A program made the translations under genes and the position numbers. A DNA stretch of 5,003 bases from an uncultured Bryobacterales bacterium. Lineage in GTDB: Bacteria; Acidobacteriota; Terriglobia; Bryobacterales; Bryobacteraceae. The notes below the pieces were generated by a model. The model did not search any database, was not told the origin of the DNA, and was given only the letters and a program-made list of their open reading frames with translations. This document shows, in pieces, positions 1 through 5,003 of this stretch (the first letter of the stretch is position 1; each line of letters starts with the position of its first letter). The stretch covers positions 4,869 to 9,871 of the forward strand of contig CALMAV010000493.1 in the NCBI GenBank assembly GCA_937859895.1, written 5' to 3'.

Positions 1-334
1 TACCACTACCGCGCGTTCATTGGAAACCGTTTCGTAGGTGAACTGTTTGCCTTCACTCCAGCCTTGGCGGTCGGGAAGTGGGACCGCAACTTTTAATGGA
101 CGCTTCATGCCGGGCCTGAAGTTTGACCAAGCGCTCGCAACCGCTGCTGGGGCGTCGGGAGCATGCACGTCAAAGATGGCGATGTGCGTGTCAGGCTCCG
201 GCGGCTGCAGCGTTACCGAGGAAGCACCGGTGAGGATGGGTTAGCGCCTGGCCCGGTTGCACTTGAAATGCTGGATAACCGGGCGTACAAAGGAACAGAG
301 ACAGCAAGGCGAGCAGGTAGGTGCTGCGGATCAT
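1..334 (-). pseudogene. Putative exported serine hydrolase (beta-lactamase-related), N-terminal part only, with a frameshift
   Basis: Two adjoining minus-strand reading frames look like one gene. The first starts at ATG 334 and encodes a typical Sec signal peptide (MIRSTYLLALLSLFLC..., probable cleavage near residues 22-24), but it ends at TGA 193-191 after 47 codons. The second frame is open from 240, just after a TAA at 243-241, to the window edge (80 codons). It contains the segments IAIFDVHAPDAPAAVASAW, MKRPLKVAVPLP and FTYETVSNERAVVV, which resemble the region just after the signal peptide in secreted serine hydrolases of the beta-lactamase/CubicO type. The offset between the frames equals one extra base; removing one C from the CCC run at 238-240 would join them. 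The catalytic SxxK region would lie beyond the left edge, so the family call rests on remembered resemblance and is moderate. The gene follows the DinB gene by 51 bp on the same strand. No convincing Shine-Dalgarno precedes ATG 334. It could be a true pseudogene, a sequencing error, or a different exported protein. Confidence 0.5.
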
Positions 335-385
335 CGGGCAAGTATATCTCTCATCATGGTGAACCGGCAGCTCCGCCCCAGCCGC

Positions 386-919
386 TTATTGCTTGCTGGA
401 CGGAGGTACTAAGCCCTTCATGCGCAGATAGGTCACCATATTTCCGTAGTGCTCAGCGGTATGAACAGTGTTGAAGTTTAGAACGGAAAGTTTTGCTGTT
501 TGGTGACCGAATAAACTCACCATCTGTGCTGCATCGCCGTCGGTCGTGCTGTCGTAAGCCTTATCGCAATACGAGAAAGAGGTCTTCAGGGCTGCAATCA
601 ACTCAGCCTTTGTCTTCTTCGTCTTCTCTACGTCCGGAGCTTTTTCATTCCCAGGCACTACTGCCGAGCAGAACTCATATTGACCGTCAGCTACATGCGC
701 GACAAGCTGGCCGAAGGTTCTGACCGAGGCAGCAGGCTGGTAGTTGTAATCCGCCTCTGGCATCTCTTCAGCTGACTTCAAAATGTCAGATCGTACATGC
801 TGGTACGTTTGTTTGGCTCCACTGATTAGCAAATTAGAACTAGATTGGGCAAAGACGAGCGGCGCCAACACTGACAGTGCAACTACGGATAAAGCTTTGG
901 GAGACATAGATATTTTCAC
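386..919 (-). CDS. Exported DinB-family (DinB_2-like) protein
   Basis: A 177-residue protein. Residues 1-24 form a Sec signal peptide: a basic start, then a hydrophobic run from about 10 to 22, then VFA before Q25. The rest matches the DinB/YfiT four-helix fold, whose members bind a divalent metal through three histidines. Candidate ligands are H75 (in QLVAHVADGQ) and H153 and H157 (in NTVHTAEHYGN), the expected H...HxxxH arrangement. Length is normal for the family. Function is unknown: some DinB-fold proteins are thiol-dependent transferases and others are DNA-damage inducible, but an exported member need not act in either role. The mature protein has only two cysteines, C84 and C118, which could form a disulfide if it is periplasmic (inference). 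The start at 919 is GTG with a weak upstream purine stretch; ATG at 907 (residue 5) is an equally possible start and keeps the signal peptide. The gene follows the oxidoreductase by 25 bp and precedes the serine hydrolase remnant by 51 bp, which suggests an operon. Confidence 0.85.
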   Translation of the reverse strand: MKISMSPKALSVVALSVLAPLVFAQSSSNLLISGAKQTYQHVRSDILKSAEEMPEADYNYQPAASVRTFGQLVAHVADGQYEFCSAVVPGNEKAPDVEKTKKTKAELIAALKTSFSYCDKAYDSTTDGDAAQMVSLFGHQTAKLSVLNFNTVHTAEHYGNMVTYLRMKGLVPPSSKQ

Positions 920-944
920 AGCAATCTTATCAGCGCAAAGAGAA

Positions 945-2045
945 CTAGCCGAGCTTTAGTCCGGCTGAATGGTATATCGCTTCCATGTACTTCATGTCAC
1001 GCAGACCCTCCTGCCCACTACTTCTAGGTTCTTTGTCCATAAAGACACACTGTGCAAAGTAATCGGCTTGCGTGGCAAACTGCCCGGGATCTTTCACCGG
1101 ACTTAGTTCATCGGTGGCATCCTGCCCTTTGATATTCGTTCTGAGACGAATACCCTGGTAACTGAAAGCCGGTTCCATATGTAAGGTCCCTTTAGACCCG
1201 TGCACCCGAAAAAACCCTTCCATGGGCGCTCCGTAAGTGGTGTTGCAACTGGCGACAATGCCAGACGGAAACCGCATCGTCCAGGAGAGCGTTTCCTCTA
1301 CCTGATCAAAACGCCCATCTTTATCGATATTTGATGAGTATGCTTCAAACTTGACGGGCTCTTCACCGGTCAGGTATCGGCAGGCATTCAAGGAGTAGAC
1401 TCCGACGTCCATAAGCGGCCCGCCGCCGGCGAGCTTTCGGTTTAGCCGCCACTCTCCGGATTTCTCAACGAAGCCGTTCGCGCTTTCAATGGCCTGCACT
1501 GATCCCAGAGCGCCACTCCGAACCAGCTCTATTGCTCGCAAATTCATCGGCTCGTACTGGCACCGATAGGCGATCATCAGCTTGCGGCCGGCAGCCTTGC
1601 AGGCACTGATCATGGATTCGCTGTCTCTGACGGACGTAGCCATTGGCTTTTCGCAGAGCACGTGTTTCCCGGCTTTAGCCGCCCGAATCGTATATTCGGC
1701 ATGCATGCTGTTCGGTAACGCAATGTAAACGGCGTCAATGTCTGGATTGTCGGCAATTCGGTCGAAATCACTGTAGTCGTACAGGTTCTTGGAGTCGATA
1801 CCGTAGGCCTTCCCTTGTTCTTCTGCTTTAAGACGATGACCACTCACAAGTGCTGTAATTTGGGACTGCTGAGAGATCCGACAGCCCGGCATGAAGTGTT
1901 GCAGCGAGATTCTACCTAGGCCTACAATGCAGAAGCGTAGCTTTCTGGACGCTGTAGCCGGCTGTCCCAATGTAGGAGTTTGTAAGGCAGGAAGGAAGGC
2001 GGCAAGTCCAAGAGCCTGTCCAAAGGTCCGGCGGTTTAGTTTCAT
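945..2045 (-). CDS. Tat-exported Gfo/Idh/MocA family NAD(P)-dependent oxidoreductase (glucose-fructose oxidoreductase-like)
   Basis: A 366-residue protein from ATG 2045. That start is preceded by GAGG with a 5-base spacer; the frame stays open to 2102, but that extension would overlap the candidate promoter. Residues 1-32 form a twin-arginine signal (NRRTFGQ, then a hydrophobic stretch and ATA before S33). Such proteins fold in the cytoplasm with their nicotinamide cofactor before export, as in periplasmic glucose-fructose oxidoreductase. The Rossmann domain begins near residue 37 with VGLGRIS (residues 41-47; Ser replaces the third Gly). The conserved EKP motif, whose Lys is the usual catalytic or binding residue, is at 132-134 (K133). 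The C-terminal alpha/beta domain carries GGGPLMDVGVYSLN (207-220), with D213 and Y217 at the positions expected for the active site. The family reversibly oxidises sugars or cyclitols; the substrate cannot be read from the sequence. It is probably the first gene of the minus-strand run, with DinB 25 bp downstream. Confidence 0.9.
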   Translation of the reverse strand: MKLNRRTFGQALGLAAFLPALQTPTLGQPATASRKLRFCIVGLGRISLQHFMPGCRISQQSQITALVSGHRLKAEEQGKAYGIDSKNLYDYSDFDRIADNPDIDAVYIALPNSMHAEYTIRAAKAGKHVLCEKPMATSVRDSESMISACKAAGRKLMIAYRCQYEPMNLRAIELVRSGALGSVQAIESANGFVEKSGEWRLNRKLAGGGPLMDVGVYSLNACRYLTGEEPVKFEAYSSNIDKDGRFDQVEETLSWTMRFPSGIVASCNTTYGAPMEGFFRVHGSKGTLHMEPAFSYQGIRLRTNIKGQDATDELSPVKDPGQFATQADYFAQCVFMDKEPRSSGQEGLRDMKYMEAIYHSAGLKLG

Positions 2046-2074
2046 TCGTTCCTCTTCTCCGAAATGCCAAACAC

Positions 2075-2102
2075 AGTGTACCTGTCGAGGCGATCTGTCC
2101 AA
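2075..2102 (-). promoter_or_regulatory. Candidate sigma-70 promoter of the oxidoreductase operon
   Basis: Read on the minus strand, TTGGAC (2102-2097) lies 16 bases before TACACT (2080-2075). The second hexamer matches TATAAT at four of six positions and the first keeps the TTG core. Transcription would start near 2068, giving a 5' leader of about 20 bases before ATG 2045 that contains the GAGG ribosome binding site at 2054-2051. This is a consensus match by eye only, and acidobacterial promoters are poorly known. Confidence 0.35.
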
Positions 2103-2197
2103 TTTCTACCCTGTTTCGGTTGTTTTTACGTAGCAATCAAGTAGGAAAAATAGGTATCGATTTTTGTGCCGGGGCGTCAATGATCTGTAGTAACAAA

Positions 2198-2203
2198 GAG
2201 GAG
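2198..2203 (+). promoter_or_regulatory. Strong ribosome binding site that fixes the DUF2382 protein start
   Basis: GAGGAG lies 6 bases (ATATAT) before ATG 2210. The same frame is open upstream to 2120, but no comparable site precedes those earlier codons and the stress-protein domain begins right after ATG 2210. The shorter start is therefore preferred. Confidence 0.8.
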
Positions 2204-2209
2204 ATATAT

Positions 2210-3421
2210 ATGGCATCGACAACAGATTCTACAATCGTTGCGGCATTCCGAAACAGCTCTGACGCGCAGGCAGCCGCGGCTGACTTGCAGACCGCTGGCA
2301 TCAGCCGCTCAGATATTTTCCTGGAAAGCTCGTCCGCTTCTTCGACGGCTGGAGCTTCAACGACGGGAGCATCGATGGACGACTATGGGTCGCGCACTGC
2401 TCATCACGAAGGCGGAATCACAGGGTGGTTCAAGTCTCTATTCGGTGACGAGGAAGCAACCACGGCCACCACGGGTTACAACCAGACTATGCAGCAGGGT
2501 GGATATTTGCTGAGTGTGGATGTTACGTCCTCACAAATTGACAGTGTGGAAGCCATCTTAAATCGGCACAATCCGCTGAATATTCAATCGGATGACACCA
2601 CGAGCTACGGTAGTACAACCGGTGGAACTACGGGCGGCGCGACTACGGCTGGTTTGGCTGCTGGAGCTGCCGGAGCGGCTGGCACATACGCTTCGACGAG
2701 CGGAACCCAGGCTTCCCGCCCGACGACCTCCACTCCAACGGCATCTACCACGGCTGCGCGTACCTCTGAAACTGGCTCGATTCCAGTGATTCAGGAGGAT
2801 ATACAGGTTGGCAAGCGTCAGGTTCTACGTGGTGGTATTCGGGTGTTCTCCCGCGTGGTAGAACGACCAGTGGAAGAATCCATCGGCCTGCGCGAGGAGC
2901 ACGCGCATGTTACCCGACAGGCGGTAAACCGTCCTGCAACCGAGGCGGACTTCACAGCTGGCCGCGAGCAGACCATTGAAGTTTCCGAGTACGGTGAAGA
3001 AGCCGTGGTCGGCAAGCGTGCTCGGGTGGTTGAGGAAGTACAGGTCGGCAAGCAGGTTTCTGAGCGGACCGAAACCGTCCGTGACACCGTTCGGCATACC
3101 GAAGTAGAGGTCGAACAGGTTCCCGGCCAAACGACAACTGGAATGACTGGCACAACCGGTAGCACGGCATTTAACGATGACTACTTCCGCCAGGATTTTA
3201 AGACTCGTTTCAGCAGCACGCCAGGTGCAACTTACGACACCTATTCGCCTGCCTACAAGTATGGTTATGAGATGAGCAACGACCCGCGTTATAAGGGTAA
3301 GTCTTTCTCTGCCATTGAATCTGACCTTCGCTCCGATTATGGACGTCGTTATCCCAACAGTACGTGGGAAAAAATGAAGGATGCCATCCAATCTGGTTGG
3401 AATGGCATGACTAAGCGGTAA
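2210..3421 (+). CDS. Stress-response protein with YflT/GSP17M-like N-terminus, DUF2382 (YsnF/AvaK) domain and conserved C-terminal block
   Basis: A 403-residue soluble protein with no signal peptide or membrane segment. Residues 6-40 and about 68-125 together resemble the YflT/general-stress-protein-17M domain (STIVAAFRNSSDAQAAAADL; GITGWFKSLFG; GGYLLSVDV), with a Ser/Ala/Thr-rich insert at about 40-65. Residues 127-190 are a Thr/Ser/Gly/Ala-rich linker. Residues 191-304 are a DUF2382 domain: IPVIQEDIQVGKRQV, VVERPVEESIGLREEH, VNRPATEADF, then VVGKRARVVEEVQVGK and SERTETVRDTVRHTEVEVE. A second low-complexity linker (305-320) leads to a C-terminal block (about 321-400) with YSPAYKYGYEMSNDPRYKGK and TWEKMKDAIQSGW, a motif shared with other DUF2382 proteins from soil bacteria as I recall it. 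DUF2382 proteins are linked to general, osmotic or desiccation stress (B. subtilis YsnF, Nostoc AvaK), but their biochemistry is unknown. The gene is monocistronic, ends at a strong terminator and is convergent with topoisomerase IB. Confidence 0.88.
   Translation: MASTTDSTIVAAFRNSSDAQAAAADLQTAGISRSDIFLESSSASSTAGASTTGASMDDYGSRTAHHEGGITGWFKSLFGDEEATTATTGYNQTMQQGGYLLSVDVTSSQIDSVEAILNRHNPLNIQSDDTTSYGSTTGGTTGGATTAGLAAGAAGAAGTYASTSGTQASRPTTSTPTASTTAARTSETGSIPVIQEDIQVGKRQVLRGGIRVFSRVVERPVEESIGLREEHAHVTRQAVNRPATEADFTAGREQTIEVSEYGEEAVVGKRARVVEEVQVGKQVSERTETVRDTVRHTEVEVEQVPGQTTTGMTGTTGSTAFNDDYFRQDFKTRFSSTPGATYDTYSPAYKYGYEMSNDPRYKGKSFSAIESDLRSDYGRRYPNSTWEKMKDAIQSGWNGMTKR
2591..2776 (+). repeat. Low-complexity coding stretch (Thr/Ser/Gly/Ala linker)
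   Basis: This part of the DUF2382 gene encodes roughly residues 128-189, made almost only of Thr, Ser, Gly and Ala. It includes imperfect TTGGTTGGATT and AAGAAGAAG runs. The codons vary, so this is an amino-acid bias rather than an exact DNA tandem repeat. It most likely acts as a flexible tether between the N-terminal domain and DUF2382, and its length probably varies between strains. Confidence 0.6.
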
Positions 3422-3431
3422 CAAATTAGTT

Positions 3432-3460
3432 GGGGCAGGCAGCTTCTGCGTGCCCCTTTT
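3432..3460 (+). terminator. Rho-independent terminator of the DUF2382 gene
   Basis: GGGGCA (3432-3437) pairs perfectly with TGCCCC (3451-3456). Inside, after a single G-G mismatch, GCAG pairs with CTGC around a CTT loop. TTTT and then a pyrimidine-rich tail follow at 3457. The hairpin starts 10 bases after the stop codon of the stress gene. It also lies 9 bases past the stop of the convergent topoisomerase gene. On the minus strand the tail after the stem is only weakly U-rich, so termination in that direction is uncertain. Confidence 0.85.
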
Positions 3461-3469
3461 CTCTCCTAC

Positions 3470-4630
3470 CTACGCAGCATTCATTTCTTGGGCTGCACGT
3501 TTCCCGCCCTCTGTTTTCACTGTCTTGGCTTTGATTCGCTTCATCGGCTTCAACATAGCGAGTACGATCTGCTCGTACGCCAGTTCGTTACGTCCATTGC
3601 GGAACTTTTCAGCTATCGTGCGCAGCGTTCCCGCTGTAAACATTTCCAAGACCGTCGGATGAATATAATATTTCCTGCATGTTGCAGGTTTATTGCCTAG
3701 CTTGCAAGCGACATCCTTTACAACGTCAATCACTGCTGTTTTGATGGTTTTGTCGGTTGGTCCATCGGCCTCGGCAGCCCTGTCGAGAAGATAATTAGCT
3801 GCTAAGCAAGTACCGCCCCAAGTCCTAAAGTCTTTGGCGGTAAACTCTCCTCCGCTAGCCTCTCTCAGGTATTCGTTGACGTCGCCCGACTCAAGAGCAT
3901 GGGGACTGCCGCTATCATCGATGTATTCAAAAAGCGAACTGCCGGGCAGGTCTCTGCAATTTCGCACAATCTTGGCCAGGCGTTTATCGTGTAGCGTAAT
4001 TTCGTGGTTCTGACCGCTCTTCCCGCGAAATTTGAACTTCAAAGCTCCGCCCAGAATCTGGCAGTGTTGATTACGAAGAGTCGTTAAGCCAAACGACCCA
4101 TTTTCTTCCGCGTACTCCTGATTGCCAACACGGATGAACGTAGTTTCCAGCAGCTTCACAATGGCTGCTAATACCTTGCGCTTCGGCATGCCATGGCGGC
4201 GTAGATCGCGATCTACCGTACGACGTATTCGAGGCAGCGCCCGCCCGAAAGCTTGCATTCTGTCGAATTTTACGAGATCTCTAGCTTCCCGATACGCCGG
4301 GTGGTACCGATACTGTTTGCGGCCTTTAGCATCCCAACCAACAGCCTGAATGTGCCCGTTTTTACTCGGGTTAATCCAGACCGAAGTCCAGGCCGGTGGT
4401 ATAACCAACGACTGAATCCGCGCCAGCGTATCCGGATCGTCGACCTCGTTATCATGCGCATCCAGATAAACGGTTCGGTCATCCAGTCGGGTCCGGCGAA
4501 TGCCGACGCCCTTGGGGATGGTGTAACGAAGGCCAGCCTGTTGGGCCGAACGCACCTCATCCGGCACTTCGGCAACAATCTTGTCGATTACTGATTTACT
4601 CGGCATATCGCGATTCGAACCCCGTAACAA
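3470..4630 (-). CDS. DNA topoisomerase IB (bacterial, poxvirus-like)
   Basis: A 386-residue enzyme (378 from the internal ATG) that relaxes supercoiled DNA by a transient 3'-phosphotyrosine nick, without ATP or metal. The N-terminal DNA-binding domain spans about 30-115, with IPPAWTSVWI and GRKQYRYHP, both typical of bacterial TopIB. The catalytic domain follows. Catalytic residues can be read by comparison with the Deinococcus radiodurans enzyme (R137, K174, R239, N280, Y289): R167 in FIRVGN, K204 in FRGKSG, R269 in KDFRTWGG, N313 in LGNKPA and nucleophile Y322 in YYIHP. The spacings 37, 65, 44 and 9 match or nearly match the reference 37, 65, 41 and 9. Asn rather than the poxviral His at the fourth position is normal for bacteria. 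The tail after about 360 is Lys-rich and may help DNA binding. The start chosen is TTG 4630, preceded by GAGGT; ATG 4606 has no clear ribosome binding site. The gene is convergent with the stress gene and divergent from the HAD gene. It appears intact. Confidence 0.95.
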   Translation of the reverse strand: MLRGSNRDMPSKSVIDKIVAEVPDEVRSAQQAGLRYTIPKGVGIRRTRLDDRTVYLDAHDNEVDDPDTLARIQSLVIPPAWTSVWINPSKNGHIQAVGWDAKGRKQYRYHPAYREARDLVKFDRMQAFGRALPRIRRTVDRDLRRHGMPKRKVLAAIVKLLETTFIRVGNQEYAEENGSFGLTTLRNQHCQILGGALKFKFRGKSGQNHEITLHDKRLAKIVRNCRDLPGSSLFEYIDDSGSPHALESGDVNEYLREASGGEFTAKDFRTWGGTCLAANYLLDRAAEADGPTDKTIKTAVIDVVKDVACKLGNKPATCRKYYIHPTVLEMFTAGTLRTIAEKFRNGRNELAYEQIVLAMLKPMKRIKAKTVKTEGGKRAAQEMNAA

Positions 4631-4717
4631 TCAATTACCTCATGCTGAAACAACTTACTAAGAACAATACTTTGAAGCAGAAACAGTAATGGGCTGCTCC
4701 AATGATTCGGAGAGTTG
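4631..4717. other. Divergent intergenic region between topoisomerase IB and the HAD gene
   Basis: These 87 bases must hold the promoters of both divergent genes. GAGGT at 4641-4637 (minus strand) sits 6 bases before the TTG start of the topoisomerase gene. GGAGAG at 4709-4714 (plus strand) precedes ATG 4718 of the HAD gene. I see no convincing pair of -35 and -10 hexamers in either direction and no clear operator palindrome. Confidence 0.5.
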
Positions 4718-5003
4718 ATGATTCAAGCCATTATTTTCGATATCGATGGAACTCTGTTGGACTCAGTTGATTTGCATGCAAAAGCTTGGGTAGATGCTTT
4801 TGAGCAATTCGGGCACCAGGTTTCTTATGAGAAAGTTCGCGGTGATATTGGAAAGGGCGCAGATCAGCTGATGCCAGACTTCCTGAGCCAGCAAGAGATC
4901 GAAAAGATCGGCGAGGATCTCCAGAAAGTTCGGAGCGAAATATTCAAGACCAAGTACCTAAGCCAGGTGAAGCCGTTTCCGAAAGTCCGTGAGCTGTTTG
5001 AGA
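4718..5003 (+). CDS. HAD-superfamily hydrolase (beta-phosphoglucomutase/phosphatase-like), N-terminal part
   Basis: 95 complete codons are present before the right edge. HAD motif I is at residues 7-16, FDIDGTLLDS: D8 is the expected nucleophile that forms the aspartyl-phosphate, and D10 is the general acid/base. A helical cap domain of the C1 type follows (DLHAKAW at 18-24, GKGADQLMPDFL, then a charged helix), as in beta-phosphoglucomutase, phosphoglycolate phosphatase and related Mg2+-dependent enzymes. Motifs II to IV lie beyond the window, so the substrate cannot be judged. ATG 4718 is preceded by GGAG with a 5-base spacer. ATG 4702 is out of frame. No signal peptide is present, so the enzyme is cytoplasmic. 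It is divergent from topoisomerase IB. Confidence 0.9.
   Translation, partial: MIQAIIFDIDGTLLDSVDLHAKAWVDAFEQFGHQVSYEKVRGDIGKGADQLMPDFLSQQEIEKIGEDLQKVRSEIFKTKYLSQVKPFPKVRELFE

Noticed and set aside
232..250. Programmed ribosomal frameshift joining the two hydrolase frames
   Set aside because: There is no slippery heptamer, no stimulatory Shine-Dalgarno at the right distance and no clear downstream hairpin. A simple indel or sequencing error is more likely.
2120..2209. Plus-strand promoter for the DUF2382 gene, or an N-terminal extension of it
   Set aside because: TTG-like hexamers at 2120 and 2164 have no acceptable -10 partner at 16-18 bases, and a GGAA-type ECF motif near 2143 has no correctly spaced partner. 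The upstream in-frame codons lack a ribosome binding site and domain similarity.
2825..3424. Long minus-strand open frame (199 codons) opposite the DUF2382 gene
   Set aside because: It lies wholly antisense to a well-supported coding region, its protein has no recognisable domain, and it arises from the codon bias of the plus-strand gene.
3674..3688. Perfect 6-bp inverted repeat CCTGCA/TGCAGG with a 3-base loop followed by a T-rich stretch, terminator-like on the plus strand
   Set aside because: It sits inside the topoisomerase coding region, in codons just before the active-site tyrosine, antisense to the gene. The pairing is explained by coding constraint and chance.
4608..4626. GGTTCGAATC on the minus strand resembling a tRNA T-loop, possibly an att site or tRNA remnant
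   Set aside because: The flanking bases do not form the T-stem, no acceptor, anticodon or D-arm is present, and the motif lies within the start of the topoisomerase frame. No integrase or direct repeat is nearby.
4737..4746. 10-base palindrome TCGATATCGA
   Set aside because: It encodes part of the invariant HAD motif I (F-D-I-D), so the palindrome is a by-product of codon choice rather than an operator.

Overview
The window carries ordinary bacterial chromosomal genes. Four genes are complete and one is cut by each edge. The gene content suggests a soil bacterium, most likely of the Acidobacteriota (Terriglobia type). The reasons are an exported Gfo/Idh/MocA oxidoreductase with a Tat signal, an exported DinB-fold protein, a three-part DUF2382 stress protein, and a bacterial type IB topoisomerase. 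This assignment is an inference from family knowledge; no rRNA or other phylogenetic marker is present.

Layout. Positions 1-2045 hold a minus-strand, operon-like run. It reads from a Tat-exported oxidoreductase (2045-945), through a signal-peptide-bearing DinB-family protein (919-386), to the N-terminal part of a likely exported serine hydrolase (334 to the left edge). The signal peptide of this last gene and its mature region lie in different frames, so it is either frameshifted or misassembled. A short intergenic stretch (2046-2209) separates this run from a plus-strand gene (2210-3421). That gene encodes a 403-residue protein with a YflT/GSP17M-like N-terminus, a low-complexity linker, a DUF2382 (YsnF/AvaK) domain and a conserved C-terminal block. 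A strong Rho-independent terminator follows it (3432-3460). The convergent minus-strand gene (4630-3470) is a topoisomerase IB with all five catalytic residues readable. Across an 87-bp divergent gap, a plus-strand HAD-family phosphatase or phosphomutase begins at 4718 and runs off the right edge.

How the genes fit together. The left run looks like a set of envelope or periplasmic proteins, probably co-transcribed; no shared pathway can be proved from the sequence. The DUF2382 protein and the topoisomerase IB are both typical stress-associated accessory genes, but they are transcribed towards each other and so are not one operon. I found no mobile element, CRISPR array, RNA gene or clear sign of a new defence or biosynthetic system. 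The observations most worth a second look are the N-terminal frameshift of the serine hydrolase, the domain architecture of the DUF2382 protein, and the translation start of the topoisomerase.
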